Below, one piece after another: positions 43,697-55,538 of a stretch of 64,000 bases of DNA. Numbering within the stretch: the stretch's first letter is position 1; each line of letters starts with the position of its first letter. This DNA comes from Ottelia alismoides. Lineage: Eukaryota > Streptophyta > Magnoliopsida > Alismatales > Hydrocharitaceae. The notes below the pieces were generated by a model. That model was not told where the DNA came from and made no database searches. It worked only from the letters and a program-made list of their open reading frames with translations. Made by a program: the position numbers and the translations under genes. Where the stretch lies: positions 186,001 to 250,000 of the forward strand of contig JAZKJV010000686.1 of NCBI GenBank assembly GCA_037367405.1, written 5' to 3'.

Positions 43697-46600
43697 TGAT
43701 GAATCCACATTTCATCATCTTTATTCTATCATTTTGGCATCAAAAACCCTAGCAAATGCCTCTAAATAGCATTAAAATCATCATCTTAGCATTCATGCAT
43801 GTGCATCTTATTAGTGTATAAAATACTGTAATTAAATCCAAAATTATAGAATAAATAAAGAAAAGAAAAAGTATAAAATATTGTAAATATTTTATGACCC
43901 GAAACCCCGAGACCTAGGCATCTTGATGAATAGGTCGACAAGGAATAAAGTAGGGGGAGATAAGGGCCAAAACACAGATAAAAGACCTATACATTCTATT
44001 CATTCTTTATTCATTTTGGGACCTATTTTTGGTTCCACTTTTTATACATCAAATAAAGAAATTTTGTACATGAAAGTTGTAGATAATTTTATAAAGAAAA
44101 TACAAAATTGATTTCACAGAAAAATAATGTACAGATAAAAAGTTATAGTCTGAATAAGAATCCAGAATGCCAACTTCCCAGACCCGTATCTCACAAATGA
44201 AAACTCCAAATGCATCAAACTCACCTTTAATTGTATATAGAAGAAAATAATCTATTTAACGGTAGTGGTATCGCATTTGGCGGAGCTACAGTTTGAAAGT
44301 TGAGTTTTGGACCCCCATTGTATACTTGTACAGATTAAAATATTCAATTTATTCTTTATTCATTATTTTTGAATTTTTATATTTTTATAATCTTGTAAAT
44401 ATTACTTATAATAAATTTGTGCATTAAAATAAGAATAAAAATGCAAAGAAAATACAAAATAAAACTTATATAGATTCTACATAGATACTATACTTGTACT
44501 TATACCTATACATTACACTATTGTATTTTATTAAATATACCAAACATATCAGAAAAATAAAATAAAATATATTTGTGAATATAAAAGTATTTTATAATTT
44601 TACAAAATAAGAAATAAAATTAATAAAATTAAAATCACAAATTAAAAATCAAATAATCAAATATATAGATAATATACCTATATAGGGGTATAAAAGCAAC
44701 TTGTAAAAATACATTTCATAAAAATAATTAAAAATCATAATAAAATAATTTATAAAATTATAAACACTTTTTATTTAATAACCTAAATCTAACAAAATAG
44801 TTTACTATTTTAAACAATTTTTTAACCTTTTTTTGCAGGCTTTTTCCTCGTTGGTCCACGTGGACCAACCAGGGGGGTTGGAAAGTTGACCCGCGGTCAA
44901 CTCTCTGACCCCAGCCTGCTCAATGTCAGAATGTGTTTTGTCCCCTTCTTCTCCCTTTTTTCTAAGACGATCCTTTCACCGTTCGACCTAGATTTCTTCT
45001 GACTTTTTTCTCCCCTATGACTGATCAAACACGCCGATCGATTATCTCGGGGATAGGATCAATGGCGCACCCGTGATCGCGCCTCGAACTTCGCCCCTTG
45101 GCCATTGTTTCAAAAACCACCCAAAAGCTTCCATTTTCTTTTGAACCCGATTTGACCTTGGCTTTGGCTCTCTTGGGCGTGCTCCGGATTGATCTTGGTG
45201 ACAGGAAGGTCTCCAGCTAGCTAGAGAGGGCCAGGCAAAGGCGAAGCGGCGCTCCACCCATCTCTGGCCAAGCTTGGCCGTGAGGTACCCATCTCGAGCA
45301 CAACGATTTTGAGGTGTATTTTCCTTCTTCTTCTTGTGTTTTATAACTTAGTTTACCCTTAGGATTAGATAGGCATCCTTGATTTCGATCCATATCGGTC
45401 CCCAATCCGCAACCGCGTTGCCGGAGCTCTTGAGCTCCGGCCACCTCCACCACCTTCCGTCACTACTCCCACGCGCTTAACAACCTGGCCGAGACGCTGC
45501 TCTCGAGCCTCTTTTTGCCTCGCAGGTGCTGGACTTCACGCTTAACCCCGGGGGGGGGGGGATTATCTCGAGCCGCACCGCTTGGAAACTCGCCATCGGC
45601 GAGTTCTTCACGTGTTCATCTACCCCTGCTGTGCATCGTCGGATCTCAGCCTCATCCCAGTTTTGACGCCAACCGTTGGATCTGCATGCGCCAGAACCGT
45701 CCATCAAGCTTTGATCTTCTAATCCTGGCCATCCACGCCCAACCGCCCTCGGCGCCCGAGGAGCCGACACGTGTCTTCAATGAAGAATCCACAACCGTCG
45801 GATCCAGCCTAATCGTGGGTATTTTGCATATCTCACCTGCGACATTTTTGTACTTAACATTAACTGCAAAAACTTTCACATGCCGTTGATTTCTTTTTGT
45901 AATATTTATAATTAGACCCTCGCTATTTGAGATTTTGCATTTGGGCCCTGTCAGTCGCGTGCATCACGCACGTGCCTTGGTGATTTTGCAGGAGGGGCCC
46001 CCGTATTTTGTTTTATTTAAGTTTAGTTCAGTAACTTTCCACTGCAGTTAATTAATTTCTGGGATTTTGCAGTTACGCCCCAAGGTTTTGTATAACTTCC
46101 ATTTAGCCCCCCCCCCCAGGCGCGTACTCCGCACGCGCGTGGGTGGGCTTTTTGCCAAAACACCCTTGCGGCTTCTGGTATTGACGTTTAGCCCAGGAAC
46201 TTCTTGTTTAAGTTCAAATTTTGTGTGAAAATTGTAGAAGAGTCCCTGGGATTTTTCCTATTTACGTAAATGCCCCTATTAGCCTTGATATTTTTGCTTG
46301 CTTGATATTATTAATTAGGGCACCATTTTAAGTCCAAAAATTCCACAAAAATAGGGTTAATCTCCTGTGCACCTGTTCTTCCACGCCAACAATTTAGTCT
46401 TTGCTTTTATTTTATTTTTATATTTATTAAAAATCCAAAACAGGCTTTTTATTCACTGTCTAGCTTAGAAAATACCAAAAAAATATAAAAATACCTATAA
46501 AAATTCTAAAAAATTCCCTAGTGTCTATTTTAACCTATTTTAGTGTCAATCCAAAAACCATTAAAAATCTCAAAAGAAAAACACTAAAAATTTAAAAACA

Positions 46601-47351
46601 CTCAAAAACTTCAAAAAATTATATAAAATCAAGGAAAACTCCAAAAAATACAAACTCAGTTCCTGTCTGTTCTACATTTCATTCTCTTTATTTGAAAATT
46701 AGTGTGAAAAATTTTGGTTGCTGTTTGCTAATATTAATTTCCATTTTCCTCACAACCAGCACATTTTCCACTGTTTTCCCTTCTTTCAGTATTTAAAAAT
46801 ACCAAAAAAAAACACCTTGAAAAATACCTAAAAATCACAAAAATAGTAAAAAATCCTAAAAATATCAAAAACATTTTATTTCTGAATTTTTGGATATTTT
46901 TGCGTAGTTTTATACATAATTTATCTTGTCTTTTATTACATTGTTTTAAATTCCAATATTGAAAAAAATATAAAATATAAAATTATAAAAATCAGAAAAT
47001 TAAAAATCAAAATACAAAATTAAAAAAATAATAAAAAAATTAAAAATTAAAAACCCACAAAGATTCCTTTGCTTGCTTACTTAGTGTAGACATCACACAC
47101 ACTCACTTGCGCACACTTGTTTGAATTACCCTGCTTGCTCCCTGTGTTCGAACTCTCTGCATACTTGCCCTTTACATCATTTGTGCAGAGTTAAAAATAA
47201 ATTTTAACTCCACATTATTTCTAATTTATTGATCTTTAGTGTGGGTTAATTGTTGATTAAATACAGGTTTCATTTGAGAGTCACCACAGCGACGGTTGTC
47301 TCCGCCTTGTGTGAGACACCGTTTAAGCTCTCTTGAAATCTGCGTTTATCA
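43697..47351 (+). repeat. 3' LTR of the plus-strand Athila-type element
   Basis: 3655 bp, same ends and modules as the 5' LTR: TATA candidate at 44689-44695, palindrome cluster at 44846-44909, GC-rich part about 44970-46170. Differences are mainly single substitutions and homopolymer lengths (G run near 45550, C run near 46110). Confidence 0.93.
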
Positions 47352-47356
47352 CCAAT
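47352..47356. repeat. Target-site duplication CCAAT, right
   Basis: Exact copy of 33987-33991 immediately after the 3' LTR. Confidence 0.93.
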
Positions 47357-47700
47357 CCCCAAGAATGGTTCGTAAGATACCCTTGACAAAGTGGCCTTGC
47401 ATCGTCCCAACTTATACCTTAAGATTTTTCAACAGCCCCTCTGAGTTGAGATAAGTGCTAGGTGCGAGGTTCCTGTCAAGTCACTGTCTCAAGAGTCGTG
47501 CAGATTATATGAAGGGTTTTATTTAAGCACACTGAACTGACTCGTGAACAAAGTAAAGAATTAAGTCAAGGTGACATAAAACATCTCCACTTCCAGTCCT
47601 CAATGGGTTCCTCTAAAATTAGGTTTATTAAGATATATTCCAAGCTCTAATCTTCATAATGTATTGGACTTGTTCAATTGTCTAGGTTATTCTGAAAAAT
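47357..47700 (-). other. Domain C 3' tail, proximal part
   Basis: Continuation of 33219-33991 across the insertion. Non-coding, homologous in place to the tails of the other domains. Confidence 0.6.
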
Positions 47701-48420
47701 GCAAAGGCTATGTACAATGTAGGAAAAATATTTTTGTGATGCAGTTTTCTAGTTTTGATCTTTTTATGCATTTTTGAAAAAAGTTTTGCAAATTTTTATC
47801 CAATTTTGAAATAAATTGGCGAATATTTTTGGAAGTTTTGGATTATGAATTTTTTTGGGTATTTCAAAAACAAATGGTTTTTGGAATAAAAATATAGGTA
47901 TGATAATTTACACTGGAGTGCATCTTAATAATTTTTAAGAATTGAGGTTTAAAGAATTTACCCAAGAGTTAGTTGCTTTTATATATATATATATATATAT
48001 ATATTACAGTTGGTGAAAACTGTTTATTTATTAAGATGATGTATATATTCCTCAACTTATTTGAAAATGATTTTTCAACCAATTTTGGAAACTATAGTCC
48101 AAAATAATTTTTGCAAAAACATTTAAAAATATATAAAATCATTTTGGAAAGATTTTTCAAACAATATATATATATATATATATATATATCAAAATATTTT
48201 TGCAACAGTTTTCCAAACACTTTCAAATAGATTTCCAAAGCACTTTATTTCACATAAATAAAAGAATATTTTACAAACCAAACATTTTTACAAAGTTTGA
48301 AACAGTTTACAGAATGTTTTTCACACAGTTTAAAAAAAATTCAAATAGATTTCCAAGCTATTTTTCAAACATTTTGCAAAACATTTTTACTTGATTTATT
48401 AATCAATATATGCAAACAGA
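47700..48420 (-). repeat. TTTGCAAAA-type repeat field with TA microsatellites, domain C
   Basis: Same type of degenerate TTTTGAAA/TTTCAAA repetition as in B and the plus-strand element. Two TA runs lie inside, at 47980-48004 and 48164-48189. Confidence 0.75.
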
Positions 48421-48554
48421 ATTTGAGGAATAATGTATATCTTTTTATTAGTTAATTTAATGAATTGGATATGTATATATAGTATTTTAACCATATTTAT
48501 TATGAAAATATGAAAGTATGAGTTATGGCTAAAGTATATACAATGTATATATGA

Positions 48555-48938
48555 CCCCCTTATACTTAGAATGAGCTATGTCCTCATGGATCAGAGAGAA
48601 AAAGAAAAGACATAACTCGTACTGAGTATAGAAAAGCCTATACTACAATGACTAATGAATGATGAATGAAAGAGTCAAAAGAATGAGAAGTCGGACGTCC
48701 CCCCTATACTAAGAATCAAATAATCATAAGTATAGTAGACTGTATCTACTTGCAGGGAGGATCGAGGGTAGGAATGAACAACTCACGATTCATCCTGTCT
48801 CCCCTATACTTATGGTAAAATATACCTAAGTATATATAGGAATATCAACAATAGAGGAGATTGGTTGTGAGACAAGGAATGAACTTGTGAAGTCACTCGT
48901 TACCCCTATACTTAGGATGAACTATATCCTAAGTTTAG
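48555..48938 (-). repeat. Hairpin array with polypurine-like tails, domain C (4 units)
   Basis: Units at 48555-48632 (long form with GAGCTATGTCCTCAT and GACATAACTC arms), 48699-48736, 48801-48836 (CTATACTTAtGGTA with TACCTAAGTATA, one bulge) and 48903-48938 (CTATACTTAGGAT with ATCCTAAGTTTAG). Order and spacing resemble domain B. The unit farthest 5' on the coding strand directly follows the integrase C-terminus. Confidence 0.85.
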
Positions 48939-48939
48939 A

Positions 48940-49974
48940 GGCATCGAATGAGGAAAACAAAGCAAAAAATAGAAAATGCAACAGAAAAAAAGAAAAGAAA
49001 AAAAGCCGAAAACTAAAGGAAGAGTTTTTTAGTAGATGATAGGATGACATGCCCAAGGGATACCTGGAAGTGGTTTTGTACGCCCAAAGTATGGAGCCCA
49101 AGATTTGGGACCATTTCTTTCTGTTCCAATTCATAAGCTTCTGTAGGATCGTCTTGATTTCTCTTTTTGATAATTATGCCATGCCATTGTTCTGGGGATG
49201 ATAAGGATACGCAATTGTGCTTGATGTCGTACTCCTTCATTAATTTCTTTGCCTCTCTGTCAATGAAGTGGCTACCCCATCTGATATCACAATCTTCGGA
49301 ATTTTGAACTGCGATATGATGTTCTCTCTCTAAAATCGACAAATTGTACAATTGTTTACTGCTCTATGGGGATAGGTTCAACCTAGCGACTCACATAGTC
49401 AACGACAAGAAGGATGTGCTTGTATCCTTGACTATTGGGAAAGGGTCCCATGAAATCGACGCCCCAAGCATCAAATACATATGAGATTTGAATGAAATTC
49501 ATGGGTATGAAATCTTTAGTTGTAAGGGTGCCTCCAATCTCTTATAGTATGTGCAGTGCTTTACAAATGATGCAGCATCCTTATATAGTGTTGGCCACTA
49601 TAGGCCACATTGCAGCACTTTCGCTGATGTTCTATCTCTAGAGTGGTGTCCACCAGATTCGAGCGAATGACAATGCTCAAGGACACTATGATGCTCCTCT
49701 TGAGGAATACACCAGGTCCAAATTCAATCTGCGCCTTCCCTAAATATAAGTGGGTTTTCCCCTTTGTAGAAATGGATGGTGGAAAAAAGTTATCCTTCTT
49801 AATTTTCGTCCAATCTTGTGGGACTACACCAGAGACGAGGTAGTTTACAATATCTACATACCAAGGGAGTGAATCCATGGCCATGATCGACTCGTCAGGA
49901 AAGGTGTTTGTGATGGGTGAACTACTCAAAGGACACTTTTGTTGTTCAATTCTAAGGAGGTGATCTGCTACCAC
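48940..49974 (-). pseudogene. Ty3/gypsy integrase relic, domain C
   Basis: Minus strand: linker with D-S-L-P-W-Y-V-D-I-V-N-Y-L and L-L-R-I-E (49850-49974), a zinc region with S-G-G-H-H-S-R and a degraded Cys pair, core with A-W-G-V-D-F-M-G-P-F (first Asp), I-V-I-S-D-G (second Asp), K-R-E-I-K-T-I-L after the Glu site, where N-x-x-E is degraded, then L-W-A-Y-K-T-T-S-R-Y-P-L-G-M-S. Sequence after P-L-G-M-S becomes Phe/Ser-rich and is not integrase-like, so the C-terminus is replaced or decayed. Confidence 0.88.
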
Positions 49975-50039
49975 ATTCTGAACCCCCTACTTGTCCTCGA
50001 TTTCCATGTCAAACTCTTAGAGCGAAGGATCCATCTGAT

Positions 50040-50330
50040 CAGTCTAGGCTTGGTAGCCTTCTTCTATTGTAAGTATCAGATAATAGAGTGGTCAGTGTAG
50101 ATGGTGACTTTAGATCCCAAAAGATAGGATCTGAACTTCTCAAAGGCGTACACCACAACCGGCAATTCTTTCTCTGTGACAGTGTAATTTCTCTTATCTT
50201 CATCTACCGTTTTGCTGGCATAGTGAATGGTATAAGGTGCCTTGTCTTTTCCTTTTCCTAAAACAACCCCAACTGCAAGGTATGATGCACCCATGATGAT
50301 CCCAAAAGGAAGAGAGCTATCTGGTAGATG
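50040..50330 (-). pseudogene. RNase H relic, domain C
   Basis: The best preserved stretch in the window: G-A-S-Y-L-A-V-G-V-V-L-G, Y-T-I-H-Y-A-S-K-T-V-D-E, N-Y-T-V-T-E-K-E-L, then F-R-S-Y-L-L-G-S-K-V-T-I-Y-T-D-H. The T-E-K-E and T-D-H words hold the catalytic Glu and an Asp. The normal D-A-S start reads G-A-S, so the first catalytic Asp is lost, and a stop follows the I-I after T-D-H. Confidence 0.9.
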
Positions 50331-50459
50331 TAGGACGGGAGCTCGAATGACAAGCTCCTTCAGTTTATTGAATCAAATGAGAATATGATGGTCGACATTA
50401 AATCAATATCCTTACACAAAAATGATGTGAGAGGTCGGGCGATACAGTTGAAATCTTGA

Positions 50460-51288
50460 AGGAATCTCCATTAGAAACCCACATGCCCTAGAAATGACCT
50501 CACATGTCTGACGTTCTGAGGCGGCTCAAGGTTGTTGATAACATCCACCTTTGCTGGGTCGACTTCCATGCCACGCTTGTAAATGACATGACCCAACATA
50601 ATTCCTTCTGTGATCATGAAGTGGATCTTTTTCCAGAACAACACGAGATTGACTTTACAACATTTTTGAAGTACTCAGTCTTGGTGCTCAAGGCAGGCAT
50701 CAAATCTGTCACCATAGACTGAGAAGTCATCCGTAAATATCTCAAGGAAACTACTAACCATCTCAACAAAGACTGCAAGCATGCATCTTAGGAAAGTAGT
50801 AGGGGCATTGCACAGACCAATGGGCATCCTCCTGAAGGTGTAGGTACCGAATGGGCAAGTGAAGGTAGTCTTCTCTTGGTCATCTAGGGCAATTGCCACT
50901 TGGTTGTACTCAGAGTACCGATTTCTCAAATAGGAGAACTCCTTGCCGGCTAATCTTTCCATAACTTGATCCATAAATGGCAAGGGGAAGTGGTCCTTCT
51001 TTCTTGATGCATTGAGATGATGGTAGTCAACACATACATACTAGAATGTCAGTACCTGAGTAGAGATATCCTCTCCTTTGTCACTTGTAACAATGGTAAA
51101 CTCGGATTTCATTGGAAATACATGCAGAGACCTCACTCATTTTGAATCGGAGACAGGTTAAATGAAACTTGTGTCAAACCATTTAGTGATTTCTTTCATG
51201 ACGATGTCCCGCAAATTTGGTTTCATTCTTATTTGAAACTCTCTGGATGGCTTGGAATCTTCTTCCAATAAGATATGATGTGAACACT
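50460..51288 (-). pseudogene. Ty3/gypsy reverse transcriptase relic, domain C, 5'-truncated
   Basis: Starts abruptly at C-S-H-H-I-L-L-E-E-D at 51288, where copia-2 LTR sequence begins, so the RT start, protease and most of gag are missing. Continues with R-E-F-Q-I-R-M-K-P-N-L, then K-K-D-H-F-P-L-P-F-M-D-Q-V-M-E-R-L (50940-51000), Y-N-Q-V-A-I-A-L-D-D and the catalytic box E-I-F-T-D-D-F-S-V-Y-G (both Asp kept). A stop or frame break follows near 50675, before G-H-V-I-Y-K-R-G-M-E-V-D-P and the thumb. Confidence 0.9.
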
Positions 51289-51880
51289 AGATCCCTTTGA
51301 GAGATCGTATTACTTATATGCCCTTATATGCACACCAGTGCGCCAGTGTATAGACCTTGGTTAGGTCATTAACCTATTGGTCTGCCAAATGTACATACTC
51401 ATATATATAGCAACACATCTGTCTCTGGTCATAGGATGCGTGCCTATACCATGACAGCATACGATATAGGTCTTTGGTTATCTTGATCTCGTTAAGTCAA
51501 CTCTTTGACCTAACTAATCAGATACCTCTGAATCTCTATTCCTATGCAGAGGACCTGCATCAAGAGGTCGGTCCGATACCAGCCTATGTGAGAAAGGATT
51601 GCCATCTCCTACTCAGGCTGGAGATCATCTCTTAACAATCATTTGACGGTGCTTGACAAGTCCTCAATCTAACTCTTTAGATATTCATCCAAGCACCGGC
51701 TTCTATGATTCAATAATTGAACCAACAACTTTATGATTATTAAGATGGCCATGGTACATAACCCTAATTGTACTAAGGGACCTATTATGCAAATTAGTTA
51801 TTCTTCATTTCAGATCAGGGAATGATATTCGCAATAACATTTATTGCATAATGGCTCGTCGTGGGCTCGCATGTCCAACA
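51289..51880 (-). repeat. Copia-2 3' LTR, truncated
   Basis: Matches the outer 590 bases of 61138-61729 and of copia-1 LTRs; ends at GATCCCTTTGAGAGATC, where Athila RT begins. Contains GTCAACTCTTTGAC at 51496-51509. Confidence 0.9.
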
Positions 51881-51895
51881 ATCTCCCACTAGCCC
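51881..51895 (-). other. Polypurine tract of copia-2
   Basis: Plus strand ATCTCCCACTAGCCC, complement of GGGCTAGTGGGAGAT in copia-1, immediately inside the 3' LTR. Confidence 0.85.
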
Positions 51896-53400
51896 AAAGA
51901 GCCATTAATGGTCTAATCATTTAAACCCACACTCATGTGACAATCATAGGCTATTTAGAAAATAGCTAGGTAAGTTGATCAGTCACTCTGTTCCCAAAAG
52001 ACTATGCTACGTCCTTTTATGGCACTTGCATATCCCTATGTAACAGTGTTCGCATCCAAGGAGAATGTTGCATCTTATGCGACCAATACTCAATCTTGAT
52101 AAATAAATTATAGTGTCCTTTTCACTATTGCTCGGTACTTATTATAACCAGTATTTCCATAATCCTTATCAAAATACCTTTATTCCTGGAGATCTCTATC
52201 TCTTAAGGCATCTACAGTTAAGACCTTTTAGATCACTATCTATAAAGTCTTAGGTTCTTGATGATGAGACTTTGAGATCATTATCTCTAAGTCTTGTCAT
52301 CTTTGAAGATATTTATTATTACTGCAATCAAGTGTTTTATTTCTATGGTAGGATTAGTAACAGTTTACTACTCCCACTGCATGGTAGACATTTGAACTTT
52401 CGTACACATCTAGCACATACGAGGCTTCTAGCAACCGATGCACAAAGGCAAGCAGTTTTAGCACCATCAACACTTGATATGCTATCCCTTCAGATTGGTC
52501 AGTACCAAATCTTAAGGGAAGGAAGCCTTCGTTGGATAGACCAATAATGTGACAATAACAATATCCTCTTTTCTTTGCTTCTGAACAACTTCAGGACTAA
52601 GATCTAAGAGGTATTCTTGAGATCATATCTCAAGGTATGGAATAGCCAGTCTATAAAATACTTATTATCATCCTTATATCATTCCAAATGATTAGGATAT
52701 TATCTACATTTAGCACGATGAACACAATGGCACTCCAACTAAGCTTCATATGGTTCGTCAAGATTCTATCTGAAATCATAACATTTAAAATTTCATCAAA
52801 TCTTATGTTCCAACAAGAAGCTTTTTCAGTCCATAGATGGATTTCTTTAGCTTTCACACCTTTCTTTCCCAAATCATGAAGCCCTGGGGCAACTTGATGT
52901 GAATATCCTCAGAGAGGTATTCCTAGAGGAATGCAATCTTGACTTACATCTTGAAGATGCAATAGTCAAGTTGTGTAGCTAAGGTTAGCAATATTCTGAT
53001 GATTTTAAGCATGGTCACCGAAGAGCAAGTCTCATAGCAAGCAATGTCTTCTCTTCCAGTGTGTAACTCATGGCTATGAACCGTGCTTTGAATGTCTCTA
53101 CCTTTTCATCAGGTTCCCTCTTCTCTTGAAGATCCATATACACCTTAACGGGTCTTACCCTTATAGGTGGGAGGGTCCATATACAACATTTGTATGTGAA
53201 GTCTACTTTAAACTTTCTTGCTAATATCCATCTTTCCATGTCATGATCCTTAGGAGCTTCATCACATGAAGTCCGATCATTGTCAGACTTAATCGACACA
53301 TGGAATGCATCCTCAAACTCATTTGAAGAGGTACTAATGTTTCATCTTTAATTATCCTTTTAGTTTCCGATTTCAGGAGCCTCATTATCATCTCAAGATT
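51896..53400 (-). pseudogene. Copia-2 RT and RNase H relic
   Basis: The longest open piece is 53015-53299: S-D-N-D-R-T-S-C-D-E-A-P, then K-V-E-T-F-K-A-R-F-I-A. After K-T-L-L-A-M-R-L the frame is lost and the RT reading resumes in another frame as Y-E-T-C-S-S-V-T-M-L-K, exactly as in copia-1. RNase H sequence runs down to about 51900 with stops. Confidence 0.8.
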
Positions 53401-53594
53401 AAATGAGTTCCTTTACTTCATTTTCTTCTTGATTCTCAAAAGAGTCATCCTCTAAGAATCACATTCTCAGAGATGAGATTTTTTAAGAATCTCAGGGTTA
53501 TAAAGTAGGTATCCAATACCATCCTTTATTTTCCTAATGAATAGCACTCTCAAGTGCTAGATTCCAGTTTACATGCATGGAACCTTATTAAGGA

Positions 53595-53615
53595 TATATA
53601 TATATATATATATAT
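53595..53615. repeat. TA microsatellite, left flank of the nested element
   Basis: TA dinucleotide run directly abutting the AGGG end of the nested element; its counterpart lies at 55504-55535. The undisturbed site in copia-1 near 7330 has only a short ATATATAT. Confidence 0.9.
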
Positions 53616-55499
53616 AGGGTGCACTTGAATTGAGGTGGCACCTTTCCTTGATTATGGAAAGGTGTCATTTTAGGTCGTTGGATGACGAGTTTACGATTGA
53701 GATTGAAACCACTAGGTGGTTTTCATGCCAACTAACATTCCTAATATTGAGGTGGATTAAATTGGTGCTAATTTAGAAAAATACATGTCATTGATCATTC
53801 TATATTTAGGTATATGCCGAGAGATGTATAGAATTTTCCAGAAATAACTGATGGAATAAAGGTTCGCGTTTTGAAATAATTGCTACCAATTTACAAACTA
53901 TTGAGATATTTTACATATATGTGTTATAAATTACAAAAACGTAACCACCGAAACTGATGAGAATTTGTATTTTTTGTGTAGATGTGTTTCCAGAAATATC
54001 CGATGCATTGATCATGTGATAATTAATAGATGTACACGTGAAAAACATTCCTAAAATGGTAGGATTTTTTCTAAACATATTTTACAAAACGATTAAAGAA
54101 GTTACATTTTCTAAGTAAATAACCGATACTTTAACTTTTCAAGTTCCTCAATTTTACAATGTATGATTCTATATTACAACGAATTAACGTATTTTACTGA
54201 ATCAGTATACATTTTACAAAAAGGTGGAAGACTGTAATTTAAATAATATATATTTCAATTGATATTTTACAAAAGAATGAACGTATTTTACATTATCGGT
54301 AATATTTTACAAAGAATTAATGTATTTTACGATTAAGATAAAAAAGTGATAAATATATGTTCTAACAATTATTTCATTTGATATTCTTTGATTAGAATGA
54401 AAGATGGAAGAATGCAATTTAAATAACAATCAAGATACAAAAAGGTGAAATTGAATCAACTTTTAAATTCTAACAACTAATACTGGAGACTCTTGATTTA
54501 CAATACTTGATTATGATCTTTTATTATAGATTTGAAAAAAAATACATACGGTTAACTTCGATAATAGTGTCATCACCAAGCAAAACTTGTCTCGATTTCT
54601 ACTTTCTTCCTCTCATTAAAGGTTGTTGTCATTCTTTAAATCAAGGTTACAGGGTTTCATACAAGGACAATAGTAGCAATAGTAATAGGTAGTTAGATTA
54701 TTAAAACAAATTAAACCAATCAAATGCCAAAATTGAAGTTGCATAGATGCCTAAATTAAGAGCTATTCTGAATGAAACACCATACTTCTTATTTTGAAAA
54801 AATCACATATCAAAGAACTCTCCTGATTGTATTTATCTAAACATCCGATCTAAATCTCATTAGCATATTCTGGATCCATGACAAGTAGAAATGATAGTAT
54901 TTTGGAATGAACCGTAACTAATACGAAAGATGGAAGATTGAACCATCACATGTTGGCGAAAAAATAATAGATAGATCAGGACTTCACGGGTGCAGTAGTT
55001 GGGAGTATCAGGCACTATCCCATGGAGGCATCATTAGTGCCGTTTCCGGGAGCATCAAGAGCGAGTGAGGCCTCGACCTTTGCGAATAGATGAGCTCTCG
55101 AAATGTCTTTCCCTTGATGACGAGGTCACCAACATGTGCGCAGCGGCTTAAAGTTGCAAGATTCCTTGACGACGACGGCGTACGGAAGAGAGCATGGAGA
55201 AGAAAGGGGATCGAGGGAAGGGTGCGGAGTTGGGGATTAGGGAGCCGAGAGGCATCGATGGAGGAGATAGAGTGGGCTGTTTTTTGGTAATTAATTATGT
55301 GTAATAAGTATTAGCATGAAAATCGGGATTGATAAAAGGTATGAAATATTTTTTACTTAAAATAGCAAATTGAGACCGTTCAGATAAGTGGTTTTCAATC
55401 ATAAGGGTGGTTTTCACGAGGATCGTGGATCTTTATCGAACGGCTGGAATAGGGTGTCGCACCATATCTATGGAGAGGTGCTACCTCAATGCAAGTTTT

Positions 55500-55503
<4 letters not shown>
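53616..55503. mobile_element. 1.9 kb TIR element inserted in a TA microsatellite
   Basis: Ends are imperfect inverted repeats: left AGGGTGCACTTGAATTGAGG, right (reversed) AGGGAAAACTTGCATTGAGG, continuing with T-GCACCT-TCC similarity. Both ends abut TA runs. In copia-1 the same integrase position has no insertion, so the boundaries are clear. The interior holds about ten TATTTTACAAA-like words (53900-54330) and a GC-rich patch with a short frame at 55090-55290. No transposase seen. Behaviour recalls rice Micron elements, which sit in TA repeats; family identity is not shown. Confidence 0.75.

Positions 55504-55535
<32 letters not shown>
55504..55535. repeat. TA microsatellite, right flank of the nested element
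   Basis: Perfect TA run of about 32 bases between the nested element and resumed copia-2 sequence TGTAGTCTCTACTAC. Confidence 0.95.

Positions 55536-55538
<3 letters not shown>

Larger units (their letters stand above)
33992..47351 (+). mobile_element. Complete-ended, non-autonomous Athila-type LTR retrotransposon
   Basis: 13.36 kb, with LTRs at 33992-37625 and 43697-47351, 5-bp duplication CCAAT, tRNA-Asp primer site and polypurine tract. The 6.07 kb internal domain holds a 1.3 kb leader, a short Pro-rich gag-like frame, a protease, an acidic repeat region, a hairpin array, a TTTGCAAAA field and a tail. RT, RNase H and integrase are entirely absent, so it depends on another element for movement. 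LTRs look about 97-98% identical in stretches compared by eye. It is inserted opposite in direction into the 3' tail of related domain C. Confidence 0.93.

Noticed and set aside
53616..55503. Helitron
   Set aside because: Inverted terminal repeats at both ends and TA flanks; no TC start, no CTRR end after a hairpin.
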